Positions 33,650 to 42,114 of a DNA stretch of 64,000 nt are shown here, in pieces. A program made the position numbers and the translations under genes. This stretch comes from Streptomyces sp. F001 (GTDB lineage Bacteria > Actinomycetota > Actinomycetes > Streptomycetales > Streptomycetaceae): contig NZ_QZWF01000001.1 of NCBI RefSeq assembly GCF_004187715.1, forward strand, positions 310,001 to 374,000, written 5' to 3'. Numbering within the stretch: the first letter of the stretch is position 1; the number at the start of each line of letters is the position of its first letter. A model generated the notes under the pieces. That model was not told where the DNA came from. It made no database searches and worked only from the letters and a program-made list of their open reading frames with translations.

Positions 33650-34612
33650 TCAGCCCTTGCGGGCCTTGATCTCCTCGGTGAGCTGCGGGACGACCTCGAA
33701 CAGGTCGCCGACGACGCCGTAGTCGACGAGCTCGAAGATCGGGGCCTCGGGGTCCTTGTTGACGGCCACGATCGTCTTCGAGGTCTGCATGCCGGCGCGG
33801 TGCTGGATCGCGCCGGAGATGCCGGAGGCGATGTACAGCTGCGGCGAGACGGACTTGCCGGTCTGGCCGACCTGGTTGGTGTGCGGGTACCAGCCCGCGT
33901 CCACCGCGGCACGCGAGGCACCCACGGCCGCGCCGAGGGAGTCGGCCAGCGCCTCGATGATCGCGAAGTTCTCCGCGCCGTTGACACCACGGCCGCCGGA
34001 GACCACGATCGCGGCCTCGGTGAGCTCCGGACGCCCGGTCGACTCGCGCGGGGTGCGCGCGGTGACCTTGGTGCCGGTGGCCTGGTCGGAGAAGGTCACG
34101 GCGAGGGCCTCGACGCTGCCTGCGGCCGGGGCGGCCTCCACGGCGGCCGAGTTCGGCTTGACCGTGATGACCGGAGTGCCCTTGGAGACCCGGGACTTGG
34201 TGGTGAAGGACGCGGCGAACACCGACTGGGTGGCCACCGGACCCTCGTCGCCGGCCTCCAGGTCGACGGCGTCGGTGATGATGCCGGAACCGATGCGCAG
34301 CGCCAGACGGGCGGCGATCTCCTTGCCCTCGGCGGAGGAGGGCACCAGCACCGCGGCCGGGGAGACGGCCTCGACGGCGGCCTGCAGGGCGTCCACCTTC
34401 GGGACGACCAGGTAGTCGGCGTACTCGGCGGCCTCGTGCGTGAGCACCTTGACCGCGCCGTGCTCGGCGAGCGTGGCGGCGGTGTCACCGGCGCCGCCTC
34501 CCAGCGCGACGGCGACGGGCTCGCCGATGCGGCGGGCCAGGGTCAGCAGCTCCAGGGTGGGCTTGCGGACGGCACCGTCCACGTGGTCGACGTAGACGAG
34601 AACTTCAGCCAT
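33650..34612 (-). CDS. etfA: Electron transfer flavoprotein alpha subunit
   Basis: The 320-residue protein is the FAD-binding subunit of the heterodimer that accepts electrons from acyl-CoA and other dehydrogenases. The C-terminal FAD domain shows [41 protein letters not shown] (about 230-257), [16 protein letters not shown] and [21 protein letters not shown]. It follows etfB by 54 bp in one operon. Confidence 0.97.
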   Translation of the reverse strand: MAEVLVYVDHVDGAVRKPTLELLTLARRIGEPVAVALGGGAGDTAATLAEHGAVKVLTHEAAEYADYLVVPKVDALQAAVEAVSPAAVLVPSSAEGKEIAARLALRIGSGIITDAVDLEAGDEGPVATQSVFAASFTTKSRVSKGTPVITVKPNSAAVEAAPAAGSVEALAVTFSDQATGTKVTARTPRESTGRPELTEAAIVVSGGRGVNGAENFAIIEALADSLGAAVGASRAAVDAGWYPHTNQVGQTGKSVSPQLYIASGISGAIQHRAGMQTSKTIVAVNKDPEAPIFELVDYGVVGDLFEVVPQLTEEIKARKG

Positions 34613-34666
34613 GGGACTTCTTCTCTCCTGCTTGCGAAGTATGAGGGGCGGTCAGCGAATTCGAGC

Positions 34667-35452
34667 TCAGATGAACTTCTGGCTCGCGAGGAACTCAGCG
34701 AGCTGCTTGCCGCCCTCGCCCTCGTCCTTGACGATCGTGCCGGCCGTGCGGGCCGGACGCTCGGTCGCGGCGTCCACGGTGGTGTAGGCGCCCTCGAGAC
34801 CGACCTCCTCGGCCTCGATCTCCAGGTCCTCCAGGTCCCAGGACTGAACCGGCTTCTTCTTGGCGGCCATGATGCCCTTGAAGGAGGGGTAACGCGCCTC
34901 GCCGGACTGGTCGGTGACCGACACGACCGCCGGCAGGGAGGCCTGAAGCTGCTCGGAGGCGGCGTCGCCGTCGCGGCGGCCCTTGACCGTGCCGTCCTCG
35001 ACGGAGACCTCGGACAGCAGGGTCACCTGCGGGACGCCCAGACGCTCGGCCAGCAGGGCCGGGACGACGCCCATGGTGCCGTCGGTGGAGGCCATGCCGG
35101 AGATGACCAGGTCGTAGCCCGCCTTCTCGATCGCCTTGGCCAGCACCAGCGAGGTGCCGATGGCGTCGGTGCCGTGCAGGTCGTCGTCCTCGACGTGGAT
35201 CGCCTTGTCGGCACCCATGGACAGGGCCTTGCGCAGGGCGTCCTTGGCGTCCTCCGGGCCCACGGTCAGGACGGTGACCTCGGCGTCGTCCGCGTCCTCG
35301 GCGATCTGCAGCGCCTGCTCGACCGCGTACTCGTCCAGTTCGGAGAGCAGACCGTCCACGTCGTCCCGGTCGACGGTCAGGTCATCGGCGAAGTGCCGGT
35401 CGCCAGTGGCGTCGGGCACGTACTTCACAGTGACAACGATCCTCAAGCTCAC
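34667..35452 (-). CDS. etfB: Electron transfer flavoprotein beta subunit
   Basis: The 261-residue AMP-binding partner of EtfA shows VTVKYVPDAT at the N-terminus, YAVEQALQIAE, LVISGMASTDGTMGVVPALLAERLG and RYPSFKGIMAAKKKPVQSW, the standard EtfB signature. It is first in the etfBA operon. The leader carries an inverted repeat and a TetR-like dyad, so fatty-acid-responsive control is plausible. Confidence 0.97.
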   Translation of the reverse strand: MSLRIVVTVKYVPDATGDRHFADDLTVDRDDVDGLLSELDEYAVEQALQIAEDADDAEVTVLTVGPEDAKDALRKALSMGADKAIHVEDDDLHGTDAIGTSLVLAKAIEKAGYDLVISGMASTDGTMGVVPALLAERLGVPQVTLLSEVSVEDGTVKGRRDGDAASEQLQASLPAVVSVTDQSGEARYPSFKGIMAAKKKPVQSWDLEDLEIEAEEVGLEGAYTTVDAATERPARTAGTIVKDEGEGGKQLAEFLASQKFI

Positions 35453-35483
35453 GCCGGCTCTCCTACTGCATCGTCATTTTTCG

Positions 35484-35503
35484 GCTGCCTGCTTGCAGGC
35501 AGC
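35484..35503. promoter_or_regulatory. Tight hairpin in the etfB leader
   Basis: GCTGCCTGC and GCAGGCAGC form a 9-bp perfect inverted repeat with a two-base TT centre, 32 bp upstream of the etfB start codon. It may be an operator or an mRNA leader hairpin. Confidence 0.5.
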
Positions 35504-35561
35504 ATAGGCGCCTGAAGCGGCCGATCCCGGTCGGGGCGACCCTCGCCTCCGAACGAAATAT

Positions 35562-35573
35562 TACTCGTCAGTA
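35562..35573. promoter_or_regulatory. Putative TetR-type operator upstream of etfB
   Basis: TACT-CGTC-AGTA is a perfect inverted repeat in an AT-rich stretch (GAAATATTACTCGTCAGTAC), about 110 bp upstream of etfB. Similar dyads occur upstream of beta-oxidation genes in actinobacteria; the regulator here is not known. Confidence 0.45.
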
Positions 35574-35671
35574 CACCCAGTTCGTTCCCGCTAAGCAAGC
35601 GCTTTGAACTGTGACCTTCGCAACGCAGCGTAACCGGAACCGGACGGCTTCGCAGGACGGTCGGGCCGCGC

Positions 35672-36181
35672 TCAGTCACGCAGGGCATTGAAGCGCCCCT
35701 GGTGGTACAGGAGCGGGCGGCCCGCCCCGGCCGGATCACCGAGAACGACCTCCGCGAGCACGAGGTGATGGTCGCCGGCGGGCACGCGCGCGTGGACCCG
35801 GCCCACCAGCCAGGCCAGCACGTCGTCGAGCACGGGAACGCCTTCAGGGCCCTCGCGCCAGCCGGTGGGGGCCCCGAACCGGTCGGCGCCGCTTCGGGCG
35901 AAGGTGGCGGCCAGCTCCTGCTGGTGCTCGCCGAGTATGTGGACCCCCACATGCTCGGCCTCGGAGATCGCCGCCCAGCTGGAGGAGCCCGTACCGATCC
36001 CGAAGGAGAGCATCGGCGGCTCCACGGAGACCGACGTGAGGGACGTGGCGGTGAAGCCGACCGGGCCGTCGTCGCCCCGCGCGGTGATCACCGCCACTCC
36101 GGCCGCGTGCCGACGGAAGACGGCACGGAGCAGATCGGGTGAGGCGGTACGGGGGGCGGCTAGGCCGGGGATGGCCGTCAT
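35672..36181 (-). CDS. Flavin reductase-like protein (HpaC/DIM6 family)
   Basis: The 169-residue split-barrel FMN protein shows FRRHAAGVAVITARGDDGPVG, FTATSLTSVSVEPPMLSFGIG and VHILGEHQQELAATFA with GDHHLVLAEVV near the C-terminus. Members reduce FMN with NAD(P)H and supply it to partner monooxygenases, or act alone. No monooxygenase is adjacent. Confidence 0.9.
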   Translation of the reverse strand: MTAIPGLAAPRTASPDLLRAVFRRHAAGVAVITARGDDGPVGFTATSLTSVSVEPPMLSFGIGTGSSSWAAISEAEHVGVHILGEHQQELAATFARSGADRFGAPTGWREGPEGVPVLDDVLAWLVGRVHARVPAGDHHLVLAEVVLGDPAGAGRPLLYHQGRFNALRD

Positions 36182-36383
36182 GAAGTTGACCTTCTGTCAG
36201 GGGCGAGGGAGCGGTCCGGGGTGGTCAACAGCCCGGACAGCACGCGCTCGCGGTGCGGACGAGGTCGACATGGACCCGCCCGAAGAGAAGGAGTTCCGAA
36301 GGCATACGGCCAGGCTGACGATAGGTGGTGTACGCAGTCAAGTTCGTTCCGGCATGCGGAAACGGCCTCCTGAGCACCGGCAC

Positions 36384-36815
36384 TCAGACCGCATCCCCCA
36401 GCGCGGCGATCACATCGGCCTTGCGCGGCTGCCCCGTGGCCCGCCGCACGACACGGCCGTCGGCGTCCAGCACCAGCACGGTCGGCGTCTTGAGGATGTC
36501 GAGGGCGCGGACGAGGTTCAGGTGGGCCTCGGCATCGATCTCGACGTGGGTGACGCCGGGGACCAGACCGGCCACCTCGTCGAGAATGCGCCGGGTCGCC
36601 CGGCAGGGTGCGCAGAAGGCGCTGGAGAACTGCACCAGCGTGGCCCGCTCGCCGAGTTCCGCACCCAGCTCGGCCGCACCGAGCCGCTTCCCCTCGTCAC
36701 GCCCGCGCACGCACACTCTCCCGCTCCGCCACCGGTGCAGCACGCCGCAGACGCTCGCCGCCGCGAGCACCGCAAGGCACACCACAAGCCCGCCATCACC
36801 TGCACAAGCATTCAC
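36384..36815 (-). CDS. Membrane-anchored thioredoxin-like protein
   Basis: The 143-residue protein has an N-terminal hydrophobic helix (about 8-27, GLVVCLAVLAAASVCGVLH) and a thioredoxin fold with active-site motif FCAPC (about 68-72) instead of CGPC, then DAEAHLNLVRALDILKTPTVLVLDADG. The domain probably faces out or lies at the inner face, exchanging disulfides. It is divergent from a DUF4395 remnant; the two families commonly sit together in actinobacteria (family knowledge). Confidence 0.88.
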   Translation of the reverse strand: MNACAGDGGLVVCLAVLAAASVCGVLHRWRSGRVCVRGRDEGKRLGAAELGAELGERATLVQFSSAFCAPCRATRRILDEVAGLVPGVTHVEIDAEAHLNLVRALDILKTPTVLVLDADGRVVRRATGQPRKADVIAALGDAV

Positions 36816-36871
36816 GAGACCGCAAAGATTCCCACCTCCCGGAAGCGGGTCCGCTGCGGGATGCCGGCTTC

Positions 36872-36998
36872 ATGGACATCGACGCGAGAGGGCCGCGGTT
36901 CGGCGCTCGGCGCCGCTTTCCTCGATGCCGCGCTCGGCTACTGCCTGGGATGCGAGTTGTACCTGATGGCCCAACGAGTGGCGGTACGCGCAAAGTAA
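36872..36998 (+). pseudogene. DUF4395 membrane protein, collapsed by internal deletion
   Basis: An ATG at 36872 opens MDIDARGPRFGA, a typical DUF4395 N-terminus. Directly afterwards, in another frame, comes GAAFLDAALGYCLGCELYLMAQRVAVRAK with stop at 36996-36998, which is the C-terminus of the same family including the YCLGCE motif. About 100 residues containing the membrane helices are missing. The junction is GC-rich with a repeated CGGCGC motif. No functional product is possible. Confidence 0.75.
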
Positions 36999-37117
36999 AA
37001 GACCGTTAAAAGCACGAGGTGGATCACCGGCCGACGTGACAAGGATCTCGTGTCGGCCGGGCACCAGGGCTGGCTCCCCGGCCGTTCTTGGGGCACGATC
37101 TGCGAGATGCCGTAAAC

Positions 37118-37131
37118 CTACGGCTCCGTAG
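37118..37131. promoter_or_regulatory. Operator-like dyad upstream of the acyltransferase gene
   Basis: CTACGG-CT-CCGTAG is a perfect 14-bp palindrome 54 bp upstream of the start codon, with AT-rich flanks TAAAC and CTTTT. Similar CTACGG/CCGTAG sites are bound by TetR-type lipid regulators in actinobacteria (general knowledge). Confidence 0.55.
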
Positions 37132-37184
37132 CTTTTCCGCCGGGAATCCCTTCCCAGGCAGAGCAGGAAGGGTCCACGCCGCCC

Positions 37185-37913
37185 ATGGCAGAACTCGTCT
37201 ACCGCCCCGTCGTCGGTCTCGCCCTCACGATGTTCAAGGCCTGGGACCTCAAGATCGACTGCAAGGGGTCGGAGAACATCCCGCGCTCGGGCGGCGCCGT
37301 GCTGGTGAGCAATCACATCAGCTATCTGGACTTCATCTTCAACGGCCTGGCCGCACTCCCCCAGAAGCGCCTGGTGCGTTTCATGGCGAAGGAGTCCGTC
37401 TTCCGGCACAAGATCTCCGGCCCGCTGATGCGCGGCATGAAGCACATCCCGGTGGACCGCAAGCAGGGTGAGGCGGCCTACGCGCACGCCCTGGACTCAC
37501 TGCGCTCCGGCGAGGTGGTCGGCGTGTTCCCCGAGGCCACGATCTCGCAGTCGTTCACCCTGAAGGGCTTCAAGTCCGGCGCCGCCCGACTGGCCCAGGA
37601 GGCGGGCGTCCCGCTCGTCCCGATGGCCGTGTGGGGCACCCAGCGGCTGTGGACCAAGGGCCACCCGCGCAACTTCCGGCGCAGCCACACGCCGATCACG
37701 ATCCGGGTCGGCGAGGCGCTCGAGGCCTCGCGCGACAAGTACGCCGGCGCGATCACCCGGCAGCTGCGCGAGCGGGTCCAGGAACTGCTGGAGGCCGCCC
37801 AGCGTGCCTACCCGGTACGCCCCAAGGGTCCGGACGACACGTGGTGGCTGCCGGCCCATCTCGGCGGCACGGCGCCGACTCCGGAGGAGGTACGCGCGGC
37901 CGAGGCCCGCTGA
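37185..37913 (+). CDS. 1-acyl-sn-glycerol-3-phosphate acyltransferase-like protein (PlsC family)
   Basis: The 242-residue protein has the acyltransferase motif NHISYLD (NHx4D), block II/III FPEATIS (for FPEGTRS) and block IV VPLVPMAVWG. It would transfer an acyl chain to lysophosphatidic acid or a related lipid at the membrane. The glycine of the third block is Ala here, a common variant in actinobacteria. A palindromic operator lies upstream. Convergent with the transglutaminase-like gene. Confidence 0.92.
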   Translation: MAELVYRPVVGLALTMFKAWDLKIDCKGSENIPRSGGAVLVSNHISYLDFIFNGLAALPQKRLVRFMAKESVFRHKISGPLMRGMKHIPVDRKQGEAAYAHALDSLRSGEVVGVFPEATISQSFTLKGFKSGAARLAQEAGVPLVPMAVWGTQRLWTKGHPRNFRRSHTPITIRVGEALEASRDKYAGAITRQLRERVQELLEAAQRAYPVRPKGPDDTWWLPAHLGGTAPTPEEVRAAEAR

Positions 37914-37926
37914 CCGTTCCTGGACC

Positions 37927-38520
37927 TCAGAGTGCGATGGGGAGCGTCTTCCACAGGTACGGCCGGTCGGGGGCGGCTCGCAGGGCGCCGAGGACAACCG
38001 GGTGCGGTTTCGCGTACAGCACCGGATAGTCCGACTCGCCGGACTTCGCATCGGGCGTGAAGGCCAGGCGCTCCCCGCCGAGGGAGAACCGGGCGTCCAC
38101 GCCCACCTTGTTGCCGCGCGGGTCCTGCCGGTGCCAGGCGCCGTTGAACCGTACGGCGACAAGTCCGTGCACGACATGCCCGTCGCCGTCGTCGTGCGCC
38201 AGCCGCTGATAGCAGAGCGCCGTCGGGATGTCCTCGGCCCGCAGCAGCGCCGCCAGCGCGTGGGCCTTGGCGTAGCAGATGCCCGTTCCCTGCTCCAGCA
38301 CGTCGGACGCGCGCCAGGTGACGCGGGGATCACCGGAGTCCTGCGAGTGCGGAATGGTGTCGCGTACGAACTCGAACGCCATGCGCGCATAGTCATACGA
38401 GTCCGATGCCGCCGCCGCGAGCCGGGCCGCCGCATCCCTTACCCGCGGATGGTCATGGTCGATGACCTCGTCGACGACCAAGTAGGCGGACAGGTCCGGG
38501 GTTTCCTGGATCAGCTCCAT
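37927..38520 (-). CDS. Transglutaminase-like domain protein
   Basis: The 197-residue protein has the papain-like core with catalytic Cys in GTGICYAKAHALAALLRAEDIP (about 83-104), His in GHVVHGLVAVRF and an Asp in WHRQDPRGN. Members include proteases and amidases. The start MELIQETPD is used. The upstream extension to 38607 lacks homology. No ribosome binding site is evident, and TATGCT lies 7 bp upstream, so the mRNA may be nearly leaderless. Confidence 0.85.
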   Translation of the reverse strand: MELIQETPDLSAYLVVDEVIDHDHPRVRDAAARLAAAASDSYDYARMAFEFVRDTIPHSQDSGDPRVTWRASDVLEQGTGICYAKAHALAALLRAEDIPTALCYQRLAHDDGDGHVVHGLVAVRFNGAWHRQDPRGNKVGVDARFSLGGERLAFTPDAKSGESDYPVLYAKPHPVVLGALRAAPDRPYLWKTLPIAL

Positions 38521-38614
38521 GCCCGCAGAGCATAGAAATGCGGCCACCCGAGCGTCAATGACTTTTCGGGTAGCCGCATACCTATACAAAGAATCATGCC
38601 CACGCAAGGAGGCG

Positions 38615-39685
38615 CTATCGAGCCATCTCCTCCTTGAGCGCCGCCACGAACGCGTCCACGTCCTCTTCCGTCGTGTCGAAGGCGCACATCCAGCGGACGT
38701 CGCCGGCTGCCTCGTCCCAGAAGTAGAAGCGGAACCGCTTCTGCAGGCGCTCGCTCACGTCGTGCGGCAGGCGGGCGAAGACCGCGTTGGCCTGTACCGG
38801 GTAGAGGATCTCGACGCCGTGCACGGCACGGACGCCCTCGGCGAGGCGCTGGGCCATCTCGTTGGAGTGGCGGGCGTTGCGCAGCCACAGGTCCTTGGCG
38901 AGCAGCGCCTCCAACTGCACCGACACGAAGCGCATCTTGGAGGCGAGCTGCATGGACAGCTTGCGCAGGTGCTTCATGTGGCTGACGGCGTCCTGGTCGA
39001 GGACGACGACCGCCTCGCCGAACAGGGCGCCGTTCTTGGTCCCGCCGAGGGAGAGGATGTCGACACCGACCGCGTTGGTGAACGTGCGCATCGGCACGTT
39101 CAGGGATGCGGCCGCGTTGGCGATCCGGGAGCCGTCGAGGTGAACCTTCATCCCGCGCGCGTGGGCGTGCTCGCAGATGGCGCGGATCTCGTCGGGCGTG
39201 TAAAGGGTGCCGAGTTCGGTGCTCTGGGTGATCGAGACGACCTGCGGCATCGCGCGGTGCTCGTCCTCCCAGCCGTACGCCTGCCGGTCGATCAGCTCGG
39301 GGGTGAGCTTGCCGTCGGGGGTGGGGACGGTGAGCAGCTTCAGGCCGCCCATCCGCTCGGGTGCGCCGCCCTCGTCGACGTTGATGTGCGCGCTCTCCGC
39401 GCAGATCACCGCACCCCAGCGGTCGGTGACCGCCTGGAGTGCGACGACGTTGGCGCCGGTGCCGTTGAAGACCGGGAAGGCCTCCGCCGTGGCCCCGAAG
39501 TGGCTGCGGACGATCCGCTGGAGGTTGTCGGTGTACGCGTCCTCGCCGTACGCGACCTGGTGGCCGCCGTTGGCCAGGGCCAGGGCGGCGAGCACCTCGG
39601 GGTGGGCCCCGGCGTAGTTGTCACTGGCGAAACCGCGGACCTCCGGGTCGTGATGGCGACGCGCGTCGGTCTTCGGGGGGTTCAC
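38615..39685 (-). CDS. Low-specificity threonine aldolase-like PLP enzyme
   Basis: The 356-residue fold-type I PLP enzyme shows FASDNYAGAHPEVL, FNGTGANVVALQAV, ESAHINVDEGGAPE, VHLDGSRIANAAASL and the PLP lysine in LSLGGTKNGALFGEAVV. It cleaves threonine or allo-threonine to glycine and acetaldehyde. GTG at 39685 overlaps the stop of the SDR gene (GTGA); a GTG 18 bp earlier is possible. Third gene of a DUF6421 - SDR - aldolase operon. Confidence 0.93.
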   Translation of the reverse strand: MNPPKTDARRHHDPEVRGFASDNYAGAHPEVLAALALANGGHQVAYGEDAYTDNLQRIVRSHFGATAEAFPVFNGTGANVVALQAVTDRWGAVICAESAHINVDEGGAPERMGGLKLLTVPTPDGKLTPELIDRQAYGWEDEHRAMPQVVSITQSTELGTLYTPDEIRAICEHAHARGMKVHLDGSRIANAAASLNVPMRTFTNAVGVDILSLGGTKNGALFGEAVVVLDQDAVSHMKHLRKLSMQLASKMRFVSVQLEALLAKDLWLRNARHSNEMAQRLAEGVRAVHGVEILYPVQANAVFARLPHDVSERLQKRFRFYFWDEAAGDVRWMCAFDTTEEDVDAFVAALKEEMAR

Positions 39686-40428
39686 GGCTTCTCGGTCAGC
39701 CACAGACGGTTTCCGTTCACTTCTGCGGCGGGCTTGTCCCAGACGCCGACGATGGCCTCGGCCAGGTCCTTGACGTCCGTGAAGCCCGCGAACTTCGCGT
39801 TGGGTCGCTCGGCGCGCATCGCGTCGTGCACCAGTGCCTTCACCACCAGGATGGCAGCCGCGGACGTCGGCCCCTCAGGGCCCCCGGCCTTGCGGAAGTA
39901 GTCGGCCAGGGCCAGGGTCCACGCCTCGGCGGCGGCCTTGGCGGCGGCGTAGGCGGCGTTGCCGGCGGTGGGCCTGGTGGCGCCCGCGGCGCTGATCAGG
40001 ACGTACCGGCCGCGGTCGCTGCGCTGCAGCGCCTCGTGGAAGGCGAGGGAGGTGTGTGCCACGGTGCGCACCAGCAGCAGCTCGAGGAAGTCCCAGTCGT
40101 CGAGGCTGGTCTTGGTGAACGTCTCGCTGCCGCGCCAGCCGCCCACGAGGTGGACCAGGCCGTCGACACGGCCGAAGTCCTTCTCGATGCGGTTGGCCCA
40201 GTCCTGGGAGGCCTGCCGGTCGAGCAGGTCCACCGTGTCGCCGACGACGGTGGCGCCGCCGTGCGCGTAGCTGGCCGCGTCCACGGCTTCCGCCAGCCGC
40301 TCCGGGTCGTTGTCCGCGCCGACGACGGTCGCCCCCGCCTCGGCCAGCCTGAGCAGCGCCGCCCGCCCGGCGGGTCCACCCGCGCCGGCCACCGCGACCA
40401 CCGCACCGCTGAGAGCCCCGTTCCCCAT
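39682..40428 (-). CDS. Short-chain dehydrogenase/reductase
   Basis: The 248-residue Rossmann protein shows an N-terminal VVAVAGAGGPAGRAALL cofactor loop, LVHLVGGWRG in place of NNAG, and the catalytic set LISAAGATRPTAGNAAYAAAKAAAE (Ser, Tyr, Lys). The start MGNGALSG follows GGAGGCGAGG. Translation is coupled to threonine aldolase and it follows the DUF6421 gene by 38 bp. Substrate unknown. Confidence 0.92.
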   Translation of the reverse strand: MGNGALSGAVVAVAGAGGPAGRAALLRLAEAGATVVGADNDPERLAEAVDAASYAHGGATVVGDTVDLLDRQASQDWANRIEKDFGRVDGLVHLVGGWRGSETFTKTSLDDWDFLELLLVRTVAHTSLAFHEALQRSDRGRYVLISAAGATRPTAGNAAYAAAKAAAEAWTLALADYFRKAGGPEGPTSAAAILVVKALVHDAMRAERPNAKFAGFTDVKDLAEAIVGVWDKPAAEVNGNRLWLTEKP

Positions 40429-40466
40429 GATCCTCGCCTCCTGAGCAGTGTTCTGGACGAGATCGC

Positions 40467-41864
40467 TCACGCGGCGACCCGCTCGATGCTGTCCGCCGTG
40501 ATGCCCCTGGTCGACGCAATCACGTTCTTCAGCTTCTTGGACAGCGCCTCATAGAACATGCTCAGCGGAAACTCGTCCGGAAGCACATCATCGACGAGCT
40601 TGCGCGGCGGCTGGGTCAGGTCCAGGGCGTCGGGGCCCTTGGCCCACTTGGAGCCCGGGTGCGGGGCGAGGTAGGTCGAGACCAGCTCGTACCCGGCGAA
40701 CCAGTGCACGAGCTTCGGGCGGTCGATGCCGTCCCGGTACAGCTGCTCGATCTCGGCGCACAGCTGGTTGGTGACCTGCGGAGCGCGCTGCCAGTCGATG
40801 GACAGCTTGTTGTCGGTCCAGCAGACGACGTCGTGCTTGTGCAGGTAGGCGAAGAGGAGCTGGCCGCCGAGGCCGTCGTAGTTGCGGACGCGCTCGCCGG
40901 TGACCGGGAAGCGGAACATGCGGTCGAAGAGCACCGCGTACTGCACGTCACGAGCCTGCGGGACGCCCTCGGTCTGGAGCTTCACGGCCTCCTTGAAGGC
41001 GGTGAGGTCGCAGCGCAGCTCCTCCAGGCCGTACATCCAGAACGGCTGGCGCTGCTTGATCATGAACGGGTCGAAGGGCAGGTCGCCGTGGCTGTGGGTG
41101 CGGTCGTGGACCATGTCCCACAGCACGAAGGCCTCTTCGCTGCGCTTCTGGTCGTGCACCATCGCGGCGATGTCCTCGGGCAGTTCCAGGCCGAGGGTGT
41201 CGACGGCGGCCGCGGTGACGCGGCGGAAGCGGGCGGCCTCGCGGTCACAGAAGATGCCGCCCCAGGTGAAGCGCTCGGGGGCCTCGCGCACGGCGATGGT
41301 CTCGGGGAAGAGGACGGCGGAGTTGGTGTCGTAGCCCGCCGTGAAGTCCTCGAACTTGATGCCGCAGAACAGCGGGTTGTCGTAGCGGGTGCGCTCCAGT
41401 TCGGCCAGCCAGTCCGGCCAGACCATGCGCAGCACGACCGCCTCGAGGTTGCGGTCGGGGTTGCCGTTCTGGGTGTACATCGGGAAGACGACCAGGTGCT
41501 GCAGGCCGTCCCGGCGGTTCGCCGCGGGCTGGAAGGCGAGCAGCGAGTCGAGGAAGTCGGGCACCTTGAAGCCGTCGTCGGCCCAGCGGCGCAGGTCCTT
41601 CACCAGCGCCGCGTGGTAGGCGGCGTCGTGCGGGAGCAGCGGGGACAGTTCCTCGACGGCGTCGGCGATCCGGCGCACGGCGAGCTCGGCGTCCGCGGGG
41701 GCCGGGGCGCCCTCGGCGTCGAAGTCGATCGATCCGTCCTTGGACTGCCATGGCCGGATCTGCTCCACGGCATCCTTGAGCACGGGCCACGCCGGATGCT
41801 CCACCACCCTGGCCACGGGAGGAACCTGCTCCTCCGCACCCGTCTGCACAAGAATTTCCGTCAT
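40467..41864 (-). CDS. DUF6421 family protein
   Basis: The 465-residue soluble protein is of a family common in streptomycetes and of unknown function. Conserved-looking stretches are FPMYTQNGNPDRNLEAVVLRMVWPDWLAELE, CGIKFEDFTAGYDTNSAVLFPET and WDMVHDRTHSHGDLPFDPFMIKQ (about 260). The HDRTHSHGD cluster could bind a metal. It heads the operon with the SDR and threonine aldolase, which hints at amino-acid or aldehyde metabolism. Confidence 0.85.
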   Translation of the reverse strand: MTEILVQTGAEEQVPPVARVVEHPAWPVLKDAVEQIRPWQSKDGSIDFDAEGAPAPADAELAVRRIADAVEELSPLLPHDAAYHAALVKDLRRWADDGFKVPDFLDSLLAFQPAANRRDGLQHLVVFPMYTQNGNPDRNLEAVVLRMVWPDWLAELERTRYDNPLFCGIKFEDFTAGYDTNSAVLFPETIAVREAPERFTWGGIFCDREAARFRRVTAAAVDTLGLELPEDIAAMVHDQKRSEEAFVLWDMVHDRTHSHGDLPFDPFMIKQRQPFWMYGLEELRCDLTAFKEAVKLQTEGVPQARDVQYAVLFDRMFRFPVTGERVRNYDGLGGQLLFAYLHKHDVVCWTDNKLSIDWQRAPQVTNQLCAEIEQLYRDGIDRPKLVHWFAGYELVSTYLAPHPGSKWAKGPDALDLTQPPRKLVDDVLPDEFPLSMFYEALSKKLKNVIASTRGITADSIERVAA

Positions 41865-42099
41865 GTCCCATCCTCCACTGGAGAACCTTGCGTAAGCACA
41901 CCGTATGCATAGGCGGTTTCTCCCAGCAAGGGGAGCTGCGGGAAATTATCCTGTGCACCCCCATCGTTACCGAACTTTTTCCTGTCGGCCACCGGAGCGC
42001 CGCCGGCGTCGGGGAACGCCGGCCGAGAGGGCACCACGTCCGCCCCGCCGTCGTCCCGATACCGACGTGTAGGCAGGGGTTCATCGGCGGGACAGGACA

Positions 42100-42114
42100 C
42101 TAGTAGATTGTCGC
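42100..42114 (+). repeat. Left inverted repeat of the IS630 element, with TA target
   Basis: CTAGTAGATTGTCGC matches the reverse complement of the right end exactly. TA at 42101-42102 is the target duplicate. Confidence 0.88.

Noticed and set aside
36184..36383. Plus-strand frame between flavin reductase and thioredoxin genes
   Set aside because: Its codon bias and composition are unlike a gene. The only structure seen is a weak TTCCG/CGGAA hairpin at 36347-36361 that may terminate the thioredoxin gene.
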